Shown: positions 46,140-57,584 of the stretch, one piece after another | Layout of the letters: the number at the start of each line of letters is the position of its first letter | How positions within the stretch are numbered: position 1 is the first letter of the stretch | The notes under the pieces: generated by a model | Seen by the model: only the letters and a program-made list of their open reading frames with translations | The model's database searches: none | Told to the model about the DNA's origin: nothing | Program-made: the position numbers and the translations under genes | Source of the DNA: Ancistrus triradiatus | Taxonomy: Eukaryota; Chordata; Actinopteri; Siluriformes; Loricariidae | Direction: 5' to 3' | Assembly (NCBI GenBank): GCA_025084515.1 | Contig: JAJAGP010000273.1 | Span: 248,001 to 312,000 of the forward strand | DNA length: 64,000 nt

Positions 46140-47150
46140 TTGGTTAGTGCCAAATATAACTGGATTTATTATTGGCTCATTCCCTGCAAGGTGAAGCGTG
46201 GGGGTCAGGCGCAGTGCCAGTTGGACGAAATGGCAAGAGATCAAGAGAACCAAGATGAAGTGGTCTGGGCATCTTACAAGGTCGGCTCCCGCTAGAGCAG
46301 TTCCATTCATCTCCCTCAGAAAGGAGACCCGATTACAGACACACTTGTTTTGGGAACATCTGTGGATCCTACATTAGGAGCTGGAAGTCTGGTTTGACCC
46401 TGACCAGGAAACTGGAAGGCAACTGAGCCTGAGACTAACTTTGTTTTTCACACATTTAGCACCTGTGCTTGCTCTGAGATGAAACCTCGGAGTGACAGCT
46501 CAAGGTATCTGAGGTCAGTTTATGCAGGTGTTGTAAACACAGACACACACACACACAAGTAAATCTCTGACTCATTTCTAGTGATCAAGAAGCACTCAGC
46601 GTGTTTAAAGAACTCTATCTGAACATAAATTAGCCTGACGGCACTCGAGCTTTCGCTGGACGCACGCTACAGGTTCATTTTAGTCCAAGAGGCAGCTCTC
46701 GACAGCTCTGTACTTGTTGCTTGAAATGAAACACTCTCAGAAGTAGTGCAATATGGCAAAAAAATAATGAGTCCAGAGGGATTTAGGCCAAGGTAGCGAT
46801 GCAAAGCAGCCCTGCAGTGTGATCTGCCGAGAGGTGGGTGGTTGCAAGCGGTGGACGCGCTCCAGCTCTGAAGATTCAGCCACGCTAAGTTAGGAGCTGG
46901 CTCGTGGGCATGAAACCAGTGCAGCACAGTTACCTCTCATTATGAGTCCACTGCTGCAGGTTCTGTATCGAGTGCTACCAGTATCTATGCCCTTTTCGTT
47001 TCATGCTTATGTAACTTCTCTCACCTTACCTCTTGCTGATTGCTTGTTTCTTACAGAACGTGACGAGACGTCTCTTCACGAGTCACCGTGTGCTGATCCA
47101 TGGTGGTGTTATTTGGGTGGCACTGCTCCAGAGATCCGCCGGTCGTGTCT
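46140..47150. other. No gene seen
   Basis: A short (AC)n lies at about 46541-46557. The 86- and 94-codon frames at 46667-46927 and 46942-47226 are not recognised. Confidence 0.35.
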
Positions 47151-47154
47151 AGGT

Positions 47155-47345
47155 GCACATCATCAGAATTTCCTTCCATGTTCCAAAGACTACTTTAGGT
47201 TAGTTGCTGTATTTAAAGTGTCCTAATGGGAGTGAGTTGTATGCACCCTGCAAAGGATTGGCACCCAGCCTAGGGTTCCCGCTTTGCACCCTGTGCTGCC
47301 CTGCATTTATTGGAACTGAATGAATGCAAGAATGAATAAATATTA
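47155..47345 (+). repeat. 5'-truncated SINE
   Basis: TTTCCTTCCATGTTCCAAAGAC...TTGGCACCCAGCCTAGGG...GCCCTGCATTTATTGGAACTGAATGAATGCAAGAATGAATAAATA: body and (GAAT)n-like tail of the fish SINE without its head. Confidence 0.6.
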
Positions 47346-48360
47346 AATGCAAGCCACACCTCTAGACCCAGGGTTGAGTCCTTCACTCTACGGTGTCTTC
47401 CAAACTTTTCAGGCGTGACATGCAGAGACATTTGGCTGTCTAAGGGAGGGGAAGCCAGTCAAAGGATTGGCCTCTGGTTCTCCAGCAGTGACCCCTAACC
47501 CCTAATCAGCCCTGAGATTAACCAATGGCGTCATCGATTACCTGGACAAAGCGTCCTTAAAAATAAAGAAAGAAATAAAATGATTCAAAGCCTTGGAAGG
47601 TTCAAGCAATTATTCAAATCTAATCCAGTCATTCAAACAGATGGATTACTGGATACTTTACTAATTATTAGGTTGTGGTTAAGCATATCTATGCATACAA
47701 GACATTATATTTTTATTTGTAAAACCAAAATAAAAACATGCAAGCAGTATATAAATCACAGGACAGTGTGCATTGCCGGGGGAAACCCAGGTCTACCACA
47801 GACACAGAACTCGTTCCTGCATTGGGATGGCACTGACAGGGAAAGGTGCAGACGGATCTTGGCACAGCTGGCAGAGCACTGGCAGAGCATTCCATGGCAA
47901 CAACAAATTTCCCGCTGAGTACACAAGATCCTACAGTGACTACATTCGATGTTATTCGATATTTTATTTATTTTCATTATTGCCTTACTTGCTATAGTTT
48001 TAAATTCACAATTTTTATACTCATCACACATAACACACATATATATACACACACAAAAAATAAATATAATAAATAAATAATGAAAGAAATAAAAGAGAAT
48101 AAATAAATAAACACAATAAAATAAATAAATAAACAAACATAAAACGGTAATTAAAAATACGAATAAATGAATAAACAGTAAAAAAAAAAAAGTAAAAAGT
48201 CAGTGATTGGGTCCGTCACTGTAAGACTACAGAAGATCCTAAAGTGACTACGTTCTATGTTGTTCAATATTGTATTTATTTTCACTTTTGTCTTACTTGC
48301 TATAGTTCTCAATTTTTATGCTCTTCATATTAACCCTACAAATTATTACATTTTTTTTCA

Positions 48361-48411
48361 TTATATATATCTATATATATATATATATATCTATATATAT
48401 ATATATATATG
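48361..48411 (+). repeat. (TA)n microsatellite at a transposon boundary
   Basis: TA/TATC run that abuts the truncated left end of the Tc1-like element; a shorter TA run flanks the other end at 50046-50061. Confidence 0.9.
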
Positions 48412-50045
48412 AAATTGAAACTTTTTTGTGAAGAGTCAACAACAAGTGGGACACAATCGTGAAGTGGAACGAAATTTATTGGATATTTTAAACTTTTTTT
48501 AGAAATAAAAAACTGAAAAGTGGGGCGTGCAAAATTATTCGGCCCCCTTATGTTAATACTTTGTAGCGCCACCTTACAGCTGCAAGTCGCTTGGGGTATG
48601 TCTCTATCAGTTTTGCACATCGAGAGACCGAACTTTTTGCCCATTCTTCCTTGCAAAACAGCTGGAGCTCAGTGAGGTTGGATGGAGAACGTTTGTGAAC
48701 AGCAGTTTTCAGCTCTTTCCACAGATTCTCGATTGGATTCAGGTCTGGACTTTGACTTGGCCATTCTAACACCTCGATACGTTTATTTGTGAACCATTCC
48801 ATTGTAGATTTTGCTTTATGTTTTGGATCATTGTCTTGTTGGAAGATAAATCTCCGTCCCAGTCTCAGGTCTTTTGCAGACTCCAACAGGTTTCTTCCAG
48901 AATGGTCCTGTATTTGGCTCCATCCATCTTCCCATCAATTGTAACCATCTTCCCTGTCCCTGCTGAAGAAAAGCAGGCCCAAACCACGATGCTGCCACCA
49001 CCATGTTTGACAGTGGGGATGGTGTGTTCAGGGTGATGAGCTGTGTTGCTTTTACGCCAAACATAACATATTGCATTGTTACGCTTTTTTATAAACGCGG
49101 CCCCAAAACATAAACATATTGCAATTGTGGCACCAAAAAAGTTCGATTTTTGGGTTTTTTCAATCTGACCCAGAGAACCTTTCTTTCCCACTCGTTTTGG
49201 TGTGGGTCCTCCCAGGGTAGCTGTTGTGCAAACTTTTTTAAATGGATATCTTTGAGAAAAATGGCTTTCTTTTCTTTGCCTTTTTTCTACCCCTTCCTTT
49301 GCCACTCCCTTCCATAAAGGGCAGATTTGTTGCAGTTGGTACGACTGATTGTTTTTGTCCTATGGAACAGAGTCTTCCCCACCTCCAGCCCGTAGATTCC
49401 CTCTCCTGCAGTTAGTCACCAGAGTTGATCATGGGCCTCTTTGGCTGCATCTCTGATCAGTCCCTTCCCTCCTTGTTTGAGCTGAAGGTTTAGAGGGACG
49501 GCCGGGTCTTGGTTGATTTGCAGTGGTCTGATACGCCTTCCATTGCAATATGATCGCTGGCACAGTGCTCCTTGAGATGTTTAAAGCTTGGGAAATCTTT
49601 TTGTATCCAAATCCGGCTTTAACCTTCTCCACAACAGTATCTCGGACCTGCCTGGTGTGTTCCTTGGTCTTCAAGATGCTCTCTGCGCTTTAAACAGAAC
49701 TCTGGGACTATCACAGAGCATGTGCATTTATACGGAGACTTGATTACACACAGGTGGATTCTGTTTATCATCATCAGTCATTTAGGTCAACATTGGATCA
49801 TTCAGAGATCCTCACTGAACTTCTAGAGTGAGTTTGCTGCACTGAAAGTAAAGGGGCCGAATAATTTTGCACGCCCCACTTTCCAGTTTTTTATTTCTAA
49901 AAAAGTTTAAAATATCCAACAAATTTTGTTCCACTTCACGATTCTTCACAAAAAAAATACAATTTCATATCTTTATGTTTGAAGCCTGAAATGTGGCAAA
50001 AGGTTGAAAAGTTCAAGGGGGCCGAATACTTTTGCAAGGCACTGT
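48412..50045 (-). mobile_element. Tc1-like transposon, nearly complete, one outer end lost
   Basis: The right end has the long terminal repeat starting (inverse) CAGTGCCTTGCAAAAGTATTCGGC and continuing through CTTTTGCCACATTTCAGGC to the inner repeat GGGGCGTGCAAAATTATTCGG. The left end has only the inner part (GAAATTGAAAC to GGGGCGTGCAAAATTATTCGGCC, 48411-48544); the outer ~80 bp are missing where the (TA)n begins. The element carries one transposase remnant on the minus strand. Confidence 0.9.
48548..49674 (-). pseudogene. Tc1-like transposase pseudogene, most complete in the window
   Basis: It opens MKTKEHTRQVRDTVVEK..., the N-terminal helix-turn-helix (GYKKISQALNISRSTV), then GRPSKPS. After a frameshift comes KHGGGSIVVWACFSSAGTGK (about 49000-49070), and after a second one RRFIFQQDNDPKHKA with the second catalytic D, and SPDLNPIENLWKEL with the last acidic residue, ending RRWRYKVLT-like at 48548. 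The first catalytic D region (WSDE type) is disrupted near 49050-49140. At least three frameshifts; inactive. Confidence 0.88.
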
Positions 50046-50509
50046 GTATATATATATATATTCCCTAATCCCAGATATAACATAACATAACACACAGACA
50101 TACACACACACAAAAATACAAAAATTATTTACATGAAATAAATAAATAACAAAAAAACAAAAATAAATAAAAAATATTCAAATTAAATTAAAAATATAAA
50201 TAAATGAATAAACAGTAAAAAAGGGGGATAATCAGTCAGCTGGCATTACTTGAAGTGAATGAGAATATGAAAGAAAAGAATTTATTTAAATAAAATGCCG
50301 CAGTGTACAAAAGAGCAAAAAACGTTCCGAAACCCTTGCGAACTTGAGGGGGCTTTCGAAGACTTCCACATTAGCAGATGTCAGTGCCAAGATCTCTGAC
50401 TGAACCAAATTATTGTATTTTTAAAATATGTTGTCTCTTAATACAGTAGTTCTTCAGCTTCGGTTTTTAAACTATTACTACAAACTTATTAATTAGGTAA
50501 CTTAGTTTA

Positions 50510-50705
50510 ATTCCTACATATAACATCTAGGCTGCTCGAGGAGGTCGGGTCCCTTTTTGAGTCTTGGTCCTAACAAGGTTTCTTCCTTATAATGTTTAGA
50601 GTTTTTCCTTGCCACTGTCGCCCTAGGCTTGCTCGGTCTGGGACTGGGCTTTGCTTTGCTCTGAGACAATTGCCCTGTTGTAAAGAAATAAACCTGCCTT
50701 TGACT
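50510..50705 (+). repeat. Dispersed repeat X, copy 3 (intact reference copy)
   Basis: ACATCTAGGCTGCTCGAGGAGGTCGGGTCCC, CAAGGTTTCTTCCTTATAATG, TTTTTCCTTGCCACTGTCGCCCTAGGCTTGCTC and GTAAAGAAATAAACCTGCC in uninterrupted order. An antisense tRNA-like SINE fragment follows directly (50705-50825: GAGGGTTAAGGGTCTTAGTCAAGGGCC...CCACTGTGCCACC). Confidence 0.7.
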
Positions 50706-50829
50706 TTCTGAACTTTCTGGTTTCTGGAAAGACGAGGCAACTGAGGGTTAAGGGTCTTAGTCAAGGGCCTAACAGTGGGAAAAACCAACCCTGAACTTGC
50801 TAAACCACTGTGCCACCTCTGCCCTAGTT

Positions 50830-51340
50830 GATGCCAGTCTCATCCACTAGGTTTTGACACTGGTCTACTTGAGGTAATACAGTACATCGGTGCTGTATTG
50901 CTTCTTGTTTAATCATTTCTAGAGCGTGTGAATTCATCATTCAGGGCTTGGAAGGGGTCACTGTTGTAGCACCAGGGGACGCTCCCAAGTCCAACCTCCC
51001 CTCCCTCGTGCACAATAAGTTATGTGTATGTGTGATGCCCTACCTGGCACGTGGTTTCCTCTGCACATGAACGCCACTGAATAGAGAACGGATAAAGGGT
51101 AAACAGCACCGGTTTAACATCCTGAGCGTACCCTGTATCGTTTATGCACTTTATAGTGAGCTCCCAGTACACCTATTATTTCAGACTGTGTTTCACCGCT
51201 GGTGCAGGGGTGCTTTAAAATATTGACAGGTTACAGTCTCCGGAGAGAGACTGCTCATATCCTCTTCTAAATGTAGATGTGAGTGTCACACAATCCTTCT
51301 ACGACTCTCTAGGCCTAGTGATTGAGTATCATATCCCTTC
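50830..51340. other. No gene seen
   Basis: Mixed-composition DNA without recognisable repeats or frames. Confidence 0.35.

Positions 51341-51344
<4 letters not shown>

Positions 51345-51411
<67 letters not shown>
51345..51411 (+). repeat. (GT)n microsatellite
   Basis: About 67 bp of pure GT followed by GGGT units. Confidence 0.95.
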
Positions 51412-51415
<4 letters not shown>

Positions 51416-51999
51416 CTGGGTGGGTGGGTTGCTGTGTATGGCTATTATCCTTTGACAAAACGCTGCGCTCTATAAAAGACATTTAATATTAAAATACATT
51501 ACAGATAAAAGCAAGCATAAAGCCAAAGAGCCAAAGGTCTCCTCAGAGACTAATCACCTCGTCAACACGCAGCACGCCCGGATAAATAAGAATAAACTAT
51601 GTTTACACACAAAGATACAGCTTTATAAGTCTTAGTATCCACACACACCGTGAGAGAACGTTTAAGACACGCTTACACGCTTAACCTCCGTCTTTACAGC
51701 TCATCCGGATGCACAGCGGCTGTTGGATGGGTTTCTGTAATGCTTTATTATTATCATACGCTCAGTTCTATGCTTCCCATGTACAGCCATATCCGTCACA
51801 CAGCTCCTTAGGTGTGTTTGTGTATTTGTGTGTGTTATGGTGGTGAAAAACAAATTGTTACTGCCAAAAAAGAAAGACAGAGTAACTGGGAAAAATCCAG
51901 GAGAATCCAGCGGTGTATGAAAAAGTTCAGGAGAAAGCTGGAGCACAGACAGAACCGTATTCTTATTATTAGTGTCACTCAGCATTGGGGATCAGTGGA

Positions 52000-52001
<2 letters not shown>

Positions 52002-52035
<34 letters not shown>
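52002..52035 (+). repeat. (AC)n microsatellite
   Basis: About 17 AC units next to TATC/TCTA repeats up to 52070. Confidence 0.95.
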
Positions 52036-52037
<2 letters not shown>

Positions 52038-52077
52038 ATATCTATCTATATCTATGACTATATCTCTCTCTATACAT

Positions 52078-52640
52078 CCCCAAATCAGAAAAAGTATGGA
52101 CGGTATGGAAAACGCAAATAAAGAATCCTCCGAGCCCAGAGAAGTCGAGCCGCTTCTGGACATGGTTATAACATAAGGCTTCTTTTTAGCACAGTAACGT
52201 TTTAAGTGGTATTTGTGAATGTAACTCTGTATTGTAGAGCTTGATAAAAGTTTGATAAAGGAATCCCTTGCCCATGTGGTTCTATCAGCTATTGATGAAT
52301 GATGGTTCTTGATGCGGTGCCGTCTGAGGGAGTGGAGATCACCCCTCTTCAGTTTAGCCTTTTTAGGAAATTCCTCCAAATTCCTCGAATGGTTTAATGA
52401 TATTATGCTCTGTAGAGGGAGAAATATATAAATCCCTTCCAGTCTTTCTTTGAGGAACATTGCTTTTAAACATTTCAATCATTTTCTCACATATTTGGTG
52501 ATAAACTGGAGATCCTCTGATCATCTTTACTCCTCAAAGACTCAGCATTTTGTGGATACTGCTTCTGTACCAAATCATGATTACAATCCCCTGTTTGAAA
52601 TCACACCATTATTTAGTTGCCTAGTTGCAGACCCCTGTCC
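52078..52640 (-). mobile_element. 'SLRRHCIKN' family Tc1-like derivative, copy D
   Basis: The terminal CCCCAAATCAGAAAAAGTATGGACGG is joined to CCTCCGAGCCCAGAGAAGTCGAGCCGC, then the antisense N-terminal transposase region (KRGDLHSLRRHRIKNHHSSI, about 52290-52350) and the far subterminal block. One frame of 167 codons is open but lacks the catalytic domain. It is a deletion derivative with one clear terminal repeat. Confidence 0.8.
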
Positions 52641-52649
52641 CCTGTATAA

Positions 52650-53860
52650 AGCAGCTATAATGGATGTGAAATGAACCTTGAGGCCTGATGAGTCCTGTTT
52701 GCTTTTCCATCAGGTGGACAGTCGGGTACGTGGGCACTGTGTAACTGGGCAAGTGATGGCATCAGGACGCATTGTGGGAAACACACACACACTCACAGAG
52801 ATCGAGAGAGAGTTTATAAATCTATATTACAGTGCTTTCTGTTAAGCAGCTTTTCCTCCAGGCTTCATTTGGCATCTAGAGCCACTACGCCTCCTCATCC
52901 AGCTCCTCCAACCGACCCTCCACTCGGTTTTGACATTAAATAACATCGGCGTTGTTTGTACAGGCTGCTTTAGCCTTGGATTATAGGTGCTGTCTCTAAA
53001 GAAACTCCCCCTCCTGCCCTCAGCACTCCCATGTCCTCCTACGGCACTCGGTCTCTCATATCTCCACCTTTATGGCTCCATCGCTCCTTTTTCATCTGAT
53101 CGAGCAGACGCACTGAGAATGTGAATACCAACAAGGAGCCGCGATCACTGTGATTCAGCAGCACATGAAAACACTTCAGCGGCTCCACACACTCCCACAT
53201 CCACCCACACGAGGGTCTCATGGCTCACGAGGGAAGCTAACGTGCTGCTCCTCCATTACCGAGACCTATAGACCTGAAGACCGGCGCAATCACGTTGGAG
53301 CAAAACACACAACGCCGATGCCGCCGCCTTCGCGAAATAAAGTCAGCCGTTGCTAACAGTTTCCCTCTCTCACCTCCCCAGAAGGCATGCCTCATAAAAG
53401 TCTGTCCTAACCGTGCACTTCAGCCACGATTAAGGCTCGAATCTCGGTCGCCTCGTGCCAAACAACAAGGACATCGCAATCTCGCTGAGATTCTTCTCTC
53501 CCCTGCTGCTACGTGATGGAGGAGCGAGTGCCTCGTTTCTCTGATGTTTCCCACAGGAACGCTCATCAAGCCCTTTACCATCGACACCAGGGTGCCATAA
53601 AGCCAGCAGAAAGAAGAAGAGGCATGCAGTTAAGAAAACATCCATCATCCGTGGTGCAGAAAAAGCGTCGCGCTTAAATACGAAACCTGCATAATGACTC
53701 TGTTTACTGGACTAAATAAAGCACTCATTATATATTAATCGTTATAATATATTGCTCTTATTACATATATTCTTTTTTTTATTATACCCTTCATAGCTCT
53801 CTTTTCACTGTTATATTCAGCGTTTTTCTAGTTGAACTATTTCTGTAATCGTATTATTCA
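52650..53860. other. No gene supported
   Basis: 53040-53650 is GC-richer and holds several overlapping frames of 60-73 codons on both strands, none recognised. No splice-flanked exon could be argued. Confidence 0.35.
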
Positions 53861-53867
53861 TAACATT

Positions 53868-54045
53868 TAATTCTACATAGAACTTCCAGGTTTGGTCCCT
53901 TTTTGGGTCCTTCCTTAACATTTAGGCGGTTTTTCCTTGCCACTGTCGCCCCAGGTTTGCTCAGTTAGGGCTGTGGGCCTTTATATTCGTAAAGCTGCTT
54001 TGACACTGTTGTGAAAAAATAGCACTATAGAAATAAATTGGACTT
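53868..54045 (+). repeat. Dispersed repeat X, copy 4
   Basis: TAATTCTACATAGAACTTCCAGGTTTGGTCCC, TTTTTCCTTGCCACTGTCGCCCCAGGTTTGCTC and GTAAAGCTGCTTTGACACTG...ATAGAAATAAATTGGACTT; about 180 bp. Confidence 0.65.
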
Positions 54046-54081
54046 AATAACCATACAGAATCATTATATAACCACCATAAA

Positions 54082-54529
54082 CAGTACTGTGCAAAAGTCT
54101 TAGGCCACCATTTGATTTGTTGTTTTAGCAATGGTTTAAGGACCATATGTAGTTATTTATCAGTCTCTTTATTAGAACCCAAGCAAAACATACAGAAAAA
54201 CAGCTTCTTTAGGCTACAGTGGTACATATTTACTGTTTCCTGCCCTTACACTTGAACAATGGCAGCTTCAGGGAGCTTGAAGACGCTTGATCAGGAATGC
54301 TTTTTGGAAGGGTAGCAGCCAAGAGACCACCTTTTCAAAAGGGGAAGAGGCCGAAAAGGTTAAGATATGCTGAAGCTCAAAAAAACTGAAGATCAGTGGA
54401 AAAGTGGATTATGGAGTGATCGAGCCTAGATTGTAATTTTTGGATCAAAACATCCAATATGTTGTATATGGTCATTAAACTGCTAAAACAACAAATCTAA
54501 TGGTGGCCTAAGACCTTTTCACAGTACTG
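54082..54529 (+). mobile_element. Short Tc1-like element with complete ~50-bp inverted repeats
   Basis: Left end CAGTACTGTGCAAAAGTCTTAGGCCACC...TTGTTGTTTTAGCAA and the inverse of the right end CAGTACTGTGAAAAGGTCTTAGGCCACC... match over about 50 bp with few changes. The 448-bp body keeps a scrap of transposase (CTGAAGATCAGTGGAAAAGTGG...GGAGTGATCGAGC, about 54385-54425) equivalent to EDQWK...WSDE with the first catalytic D. TA follows the right end; the left flank is AA. A non-autonomous deletion derivative. Confidence 0.9.
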
Positions 54530-55370
54530 TACATAGTTAACGTACATATATTATACAGGCAAAAGTATATGAACCCCATGTTCGTTAATATGAAGTCTAA
54601 AAAAGTCCAGATATCCTCCAAATATCGCAAAAAGAGTTTTACGTTTGGACGAGGTGACAAAGTTTGAATATCTCAAAAGCCAAAATGCGCAATAAAGAGG
54701 ACCGAAGAGGGGTTTTCGAATAAACGTTGACGTATCAAGACAAACGTTGAGTCACATGATTCCGTTGCACCTGATCAGACCAAAAACAAAACAAAATCAG
54801 TGTTATATTTAGATATGATTTAACAGAAAGTCTCCGAACTGCGCAGAACAAAGAAATAAAAAGATCCTAAATGGCTGTACAGATTATTCCACTAAAACCG
54901 ATTTTCGTGTTTCGTGCTGGATTGCATCAGCTAAAGTTTCTTCGCATAACAGCAGTGAATGGAAACGCGACTCCATTTGCATTTTTTCCTGCCGAAATTT
55001 TGTAAATGCGCATAACATTTGCAAAAGGTTTGGATGGAAAGTCGGCTAATGCTGTGTGTTAGAAGCACAGTTGCTGCTTTTATATGTCGCTGTAGTGCAT
55101 CTCATTTGCAACCGGAATAACATAAGCTGATTTCATTTCCAGTGAGTGCTGGGCGGTAGGAGGACCAGCTTTGTGCCAGTACATCTGTCTGTGTGTCAGG
55201 TGGAACCTGGCCGTGTGCCACTCTGTGACAGAATGCAGGGACGAGGACTTCCAATAAAACGAATCCTCAGCCTTGCTCGTATCGGCTGCGGCGCTGTCCA
55301 GCACTGACGCTTTGATAATGAGCTCTTTGTCCTCAGCTCCCATTCACTCACTCACACAGCCTACAGAGAA
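54530..55370. other. No gene seen
   Basis: 54550-55050 has diverged features of fish mobile DNA (for example GGCAAAAGTATATGAACCCC near 54559, like another Tc1 terminus), but no pairing end was found. Confidence 0.35.
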
Positions 55371-55403
55371 GAGAGAGAGAGAGAGAGAAAAGAGAGTGTG
55401 TGT

Positions 55404-55453
<50 letters not shown>

Positions 55454-55454
55454 G
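55371..55454 (+). repeat. (GA)n microsatellite
   Basis: About 84 bp of GA with GTGTGTGTG and AAAG interruptions. Confidence 0.95.
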
Positions 55455-55679
55455 GAGGAGGAAAACTGTAAATGAAAGCTTGATTGAGGGTGTGTGTGGG
55501 TGACAGTTATTGAGACAGATGAACACAGAGACTGAACCGAGTTTAGACGTGTGTAAGCGTCTGTCTTTGTATTTCTATCTCTACCAGCACTGAAAGTCCT
55601 CACACTGATAGCAATACCTGAAGCCTCAGGCCCCAAATCAAAGCCTTTAACCCTGAAGTGCACCTTTACGAAGAGCTTT

Positions 55680-57485
55680 TAGATCAGAGAGTTTCGGGTT
55701 CAAGTTCCCTCACCCCCTACTAATGCTGGGCCCTTGAGCAAGACCCTTCATTCTCAGTGTGCTCTCTCAAGCACAGAAGCTGTGGATGGACTGCTAGTTA
55801 GGACGTCAGAAGGTTAGGAGGTCATATCCCACTCCTGCCAGCAGCCCTTAAGATTTAAAAAGAAAGTTCGCTAAAAACTGGGCTGTACAGTGGTGGCTCA
55901 GGGGTTAAAGCTCTAGACTAATAATGAATGTTGTGAGTTCAAAACCCAGCTCAACCACTCTGGGAGCCTGAGCAAGGCCCTTAGTTTTTAACAGCTCAGC
56001 TTATTTGTAAGTTGTTCCAGATATGACTTCTGATAAATGCTGAAAATATAAGTAATGGCTCAGGGGTTAAGGCTCTGGGCTACTAATCTGAAGGTTGTGA
56101 GGTCAAATCCCAGTTCTCACATTACAGCTGTTGGGCTCTTGAGCAAGTCCCTTAATCTTGAACAGCTCAACTCAGTGGTAAGTTGTTCTGGATAAGAATG
56201 TCTGCTAAATACTGGAATATAAGTTGTGTCTCAGGAGTTAAGGTTCGGGGCTACTAATCTGAAGGTTGTGAGTTCAAATACCAGCTCTGCCACCTGCCAC
56301 TTTGAGAAAAGCCCTTAACCTACAACAGGTCATTATTTGTAAGTTGCTCCAGATATGACTTCTGATGAACACTGAAAGTATAAGTAATGGCTCCATGGAT
56401 AAGGCTCTGGACTACTAATCTGAAGGTTGTGAGTCCAAGTCCCACCTCTATCACTTTGGGGTCCTGAGCAACGCTCTTAAGCTTTAACTATTTTGTTCAG
56501 TTATAGGTCATTCCGGATAAGATGTCTGCAAAATATTGGAAATGTAAATTATGGCTCAGGGGTTAAAACTCTGGACTACTACACTAACTGTTGTGAGTTC
56601 AAATCCCAGCTCTCACATTACCACTGGGCCCTTGGGCAAGGCTCTTAAGCTTTAAATGCTCAGCTCAGTGGTAAGTCATTCTGGATAAGAAAGTTTGCTA
56701 AATACTGGAATGTCAATTATGTCAATGTTAACGCTGTGGACTACTAATCTGAAGGTTGTGAGTTCAAATCCCAGCTCCACCACTTTGGGGTCGTGAGCAC
56801 AACCGTTAACCTTTAACTACTACTAAGTATGTCACTCTAGATAAGAACATCTACTAAATACTGTAATACTGTAAAAGTAAATTGTAGGTCAGGGGTTAAG
56901 GTTCTGAACTACTATCCTCAAGGTTAGTTCATCCCAGATTTCCAAGCTGCCACAGTCGGATCATAAGCAAGGCCTTAAAGTTCAAAGGCTTAATTTCATT
57001 GTAAGTCACTCCGGATAAAGATGTGAACTAGAATTGTCCACGATGGCTTCGTAGTTAAGATTGTGTACTAGGCTGAAGGTTGTGAGTTCAAATCCCATCT
57101 TCTCCAGTCTACCCTTAAACTCAAACAGCTCAGCTCAAGTGAACATAACAGTAACATATGTAAATACTAGATGGTGGCTCAGGGATTTAGGCTGTGGACT
57201 ACTCATCTGAAGGTTGTGAGGTCAAATCCCAGCTCTGCCAGGCTTGAAATTCCTTAGACCTCAAGTTCTCTAGATAAGAACATCTGTGAAGTGAAGTGAG
57301 TCAGCCTGTGTTGCTTTTGTCAATAGGGCAGAATTGGAGTGCCATCCTTCCAAAAGTAGTAGTGGCTCGATTGTTAAGGCTCTGAGCTATTAATCAGAAG
57401 TTTGTGAGATCAAATCCAACTTGTATCGATCTTCACTGTCTCTAAACCTTACAACCTAAAGCCTAAATGTCTGCTTGAAAGAAAT
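55680..57485 (+). repeat. Tandem array of about ten tRNA-like SINE units
   Basis: Units start at about 55891, 56054, 56226, 56386, 56551, 56719, 56884, 57041, 57171 and 57358, with a degenerate unit at 55680-55860; spacing is 130-190 bp. Each carries an A-box-like ATGGCTCAGGGGTTAAGGCTC, an anticodon-arm-like CTGGACTACTAATCTGAAGG, a B-box-like TTGTGAGTTCAAATCCCAGC, then CC(C/T)TTGAGCAAGGC and GGATAAGA...TCTGCTAAATACTGGAA. All are head to tail. Units are only moderately alike, so the array is old. Single copies of the family are scattered elsewhere in the window. Confidence 0.9.
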
Positions 57486-57540
57486 TGTCCTAAAAATGCT
57501 TCCGGTTATTGTTAGGTGTACGGTTACAGCACAGTAATAT

Positions 57541-57543
<3 letters not shown>

Positions 57544-57581
<38 letters not shown>
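57544..57581 (+). repeat. (GT)n(GA)n microsatellite
   Basis: About 27 bp GT followed by about 11 bp GA. Confidence 0.9.
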
Positions 57582-57582
<1 letters not shown>

Positions 57583-57584
57583 TA

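Larger units (their letters stand above)
47928..50230 (+). repeat. Two-unit tandem duplication, second unit split by a Tc1-like element
   Basis: Unit 1 is 47928-48231. Unit 2 is 48232-48410 plus 50045-50230. Shared marks: GATCCTA(C/A)AGTGACTAC, TCTTACTTGCTATAGTT, ACAATTTTTATACTC/CTCAATTTTTATGCTC, then (AC)n, (AATA)n and TAAATGAATAAACAGTAAAAA. The units are about 300 bp each without the insertion. Confidence 0.7.

Noticed and set aside
55680..57485. Cluster of functional tRNA genes
   Set aside because: A-box- and B-box-like motifs are present, but no unit folds into a full cloverleaf with a proper acceptor stem by eye. Units are 130-190 bp with a SINE-like 3' part.
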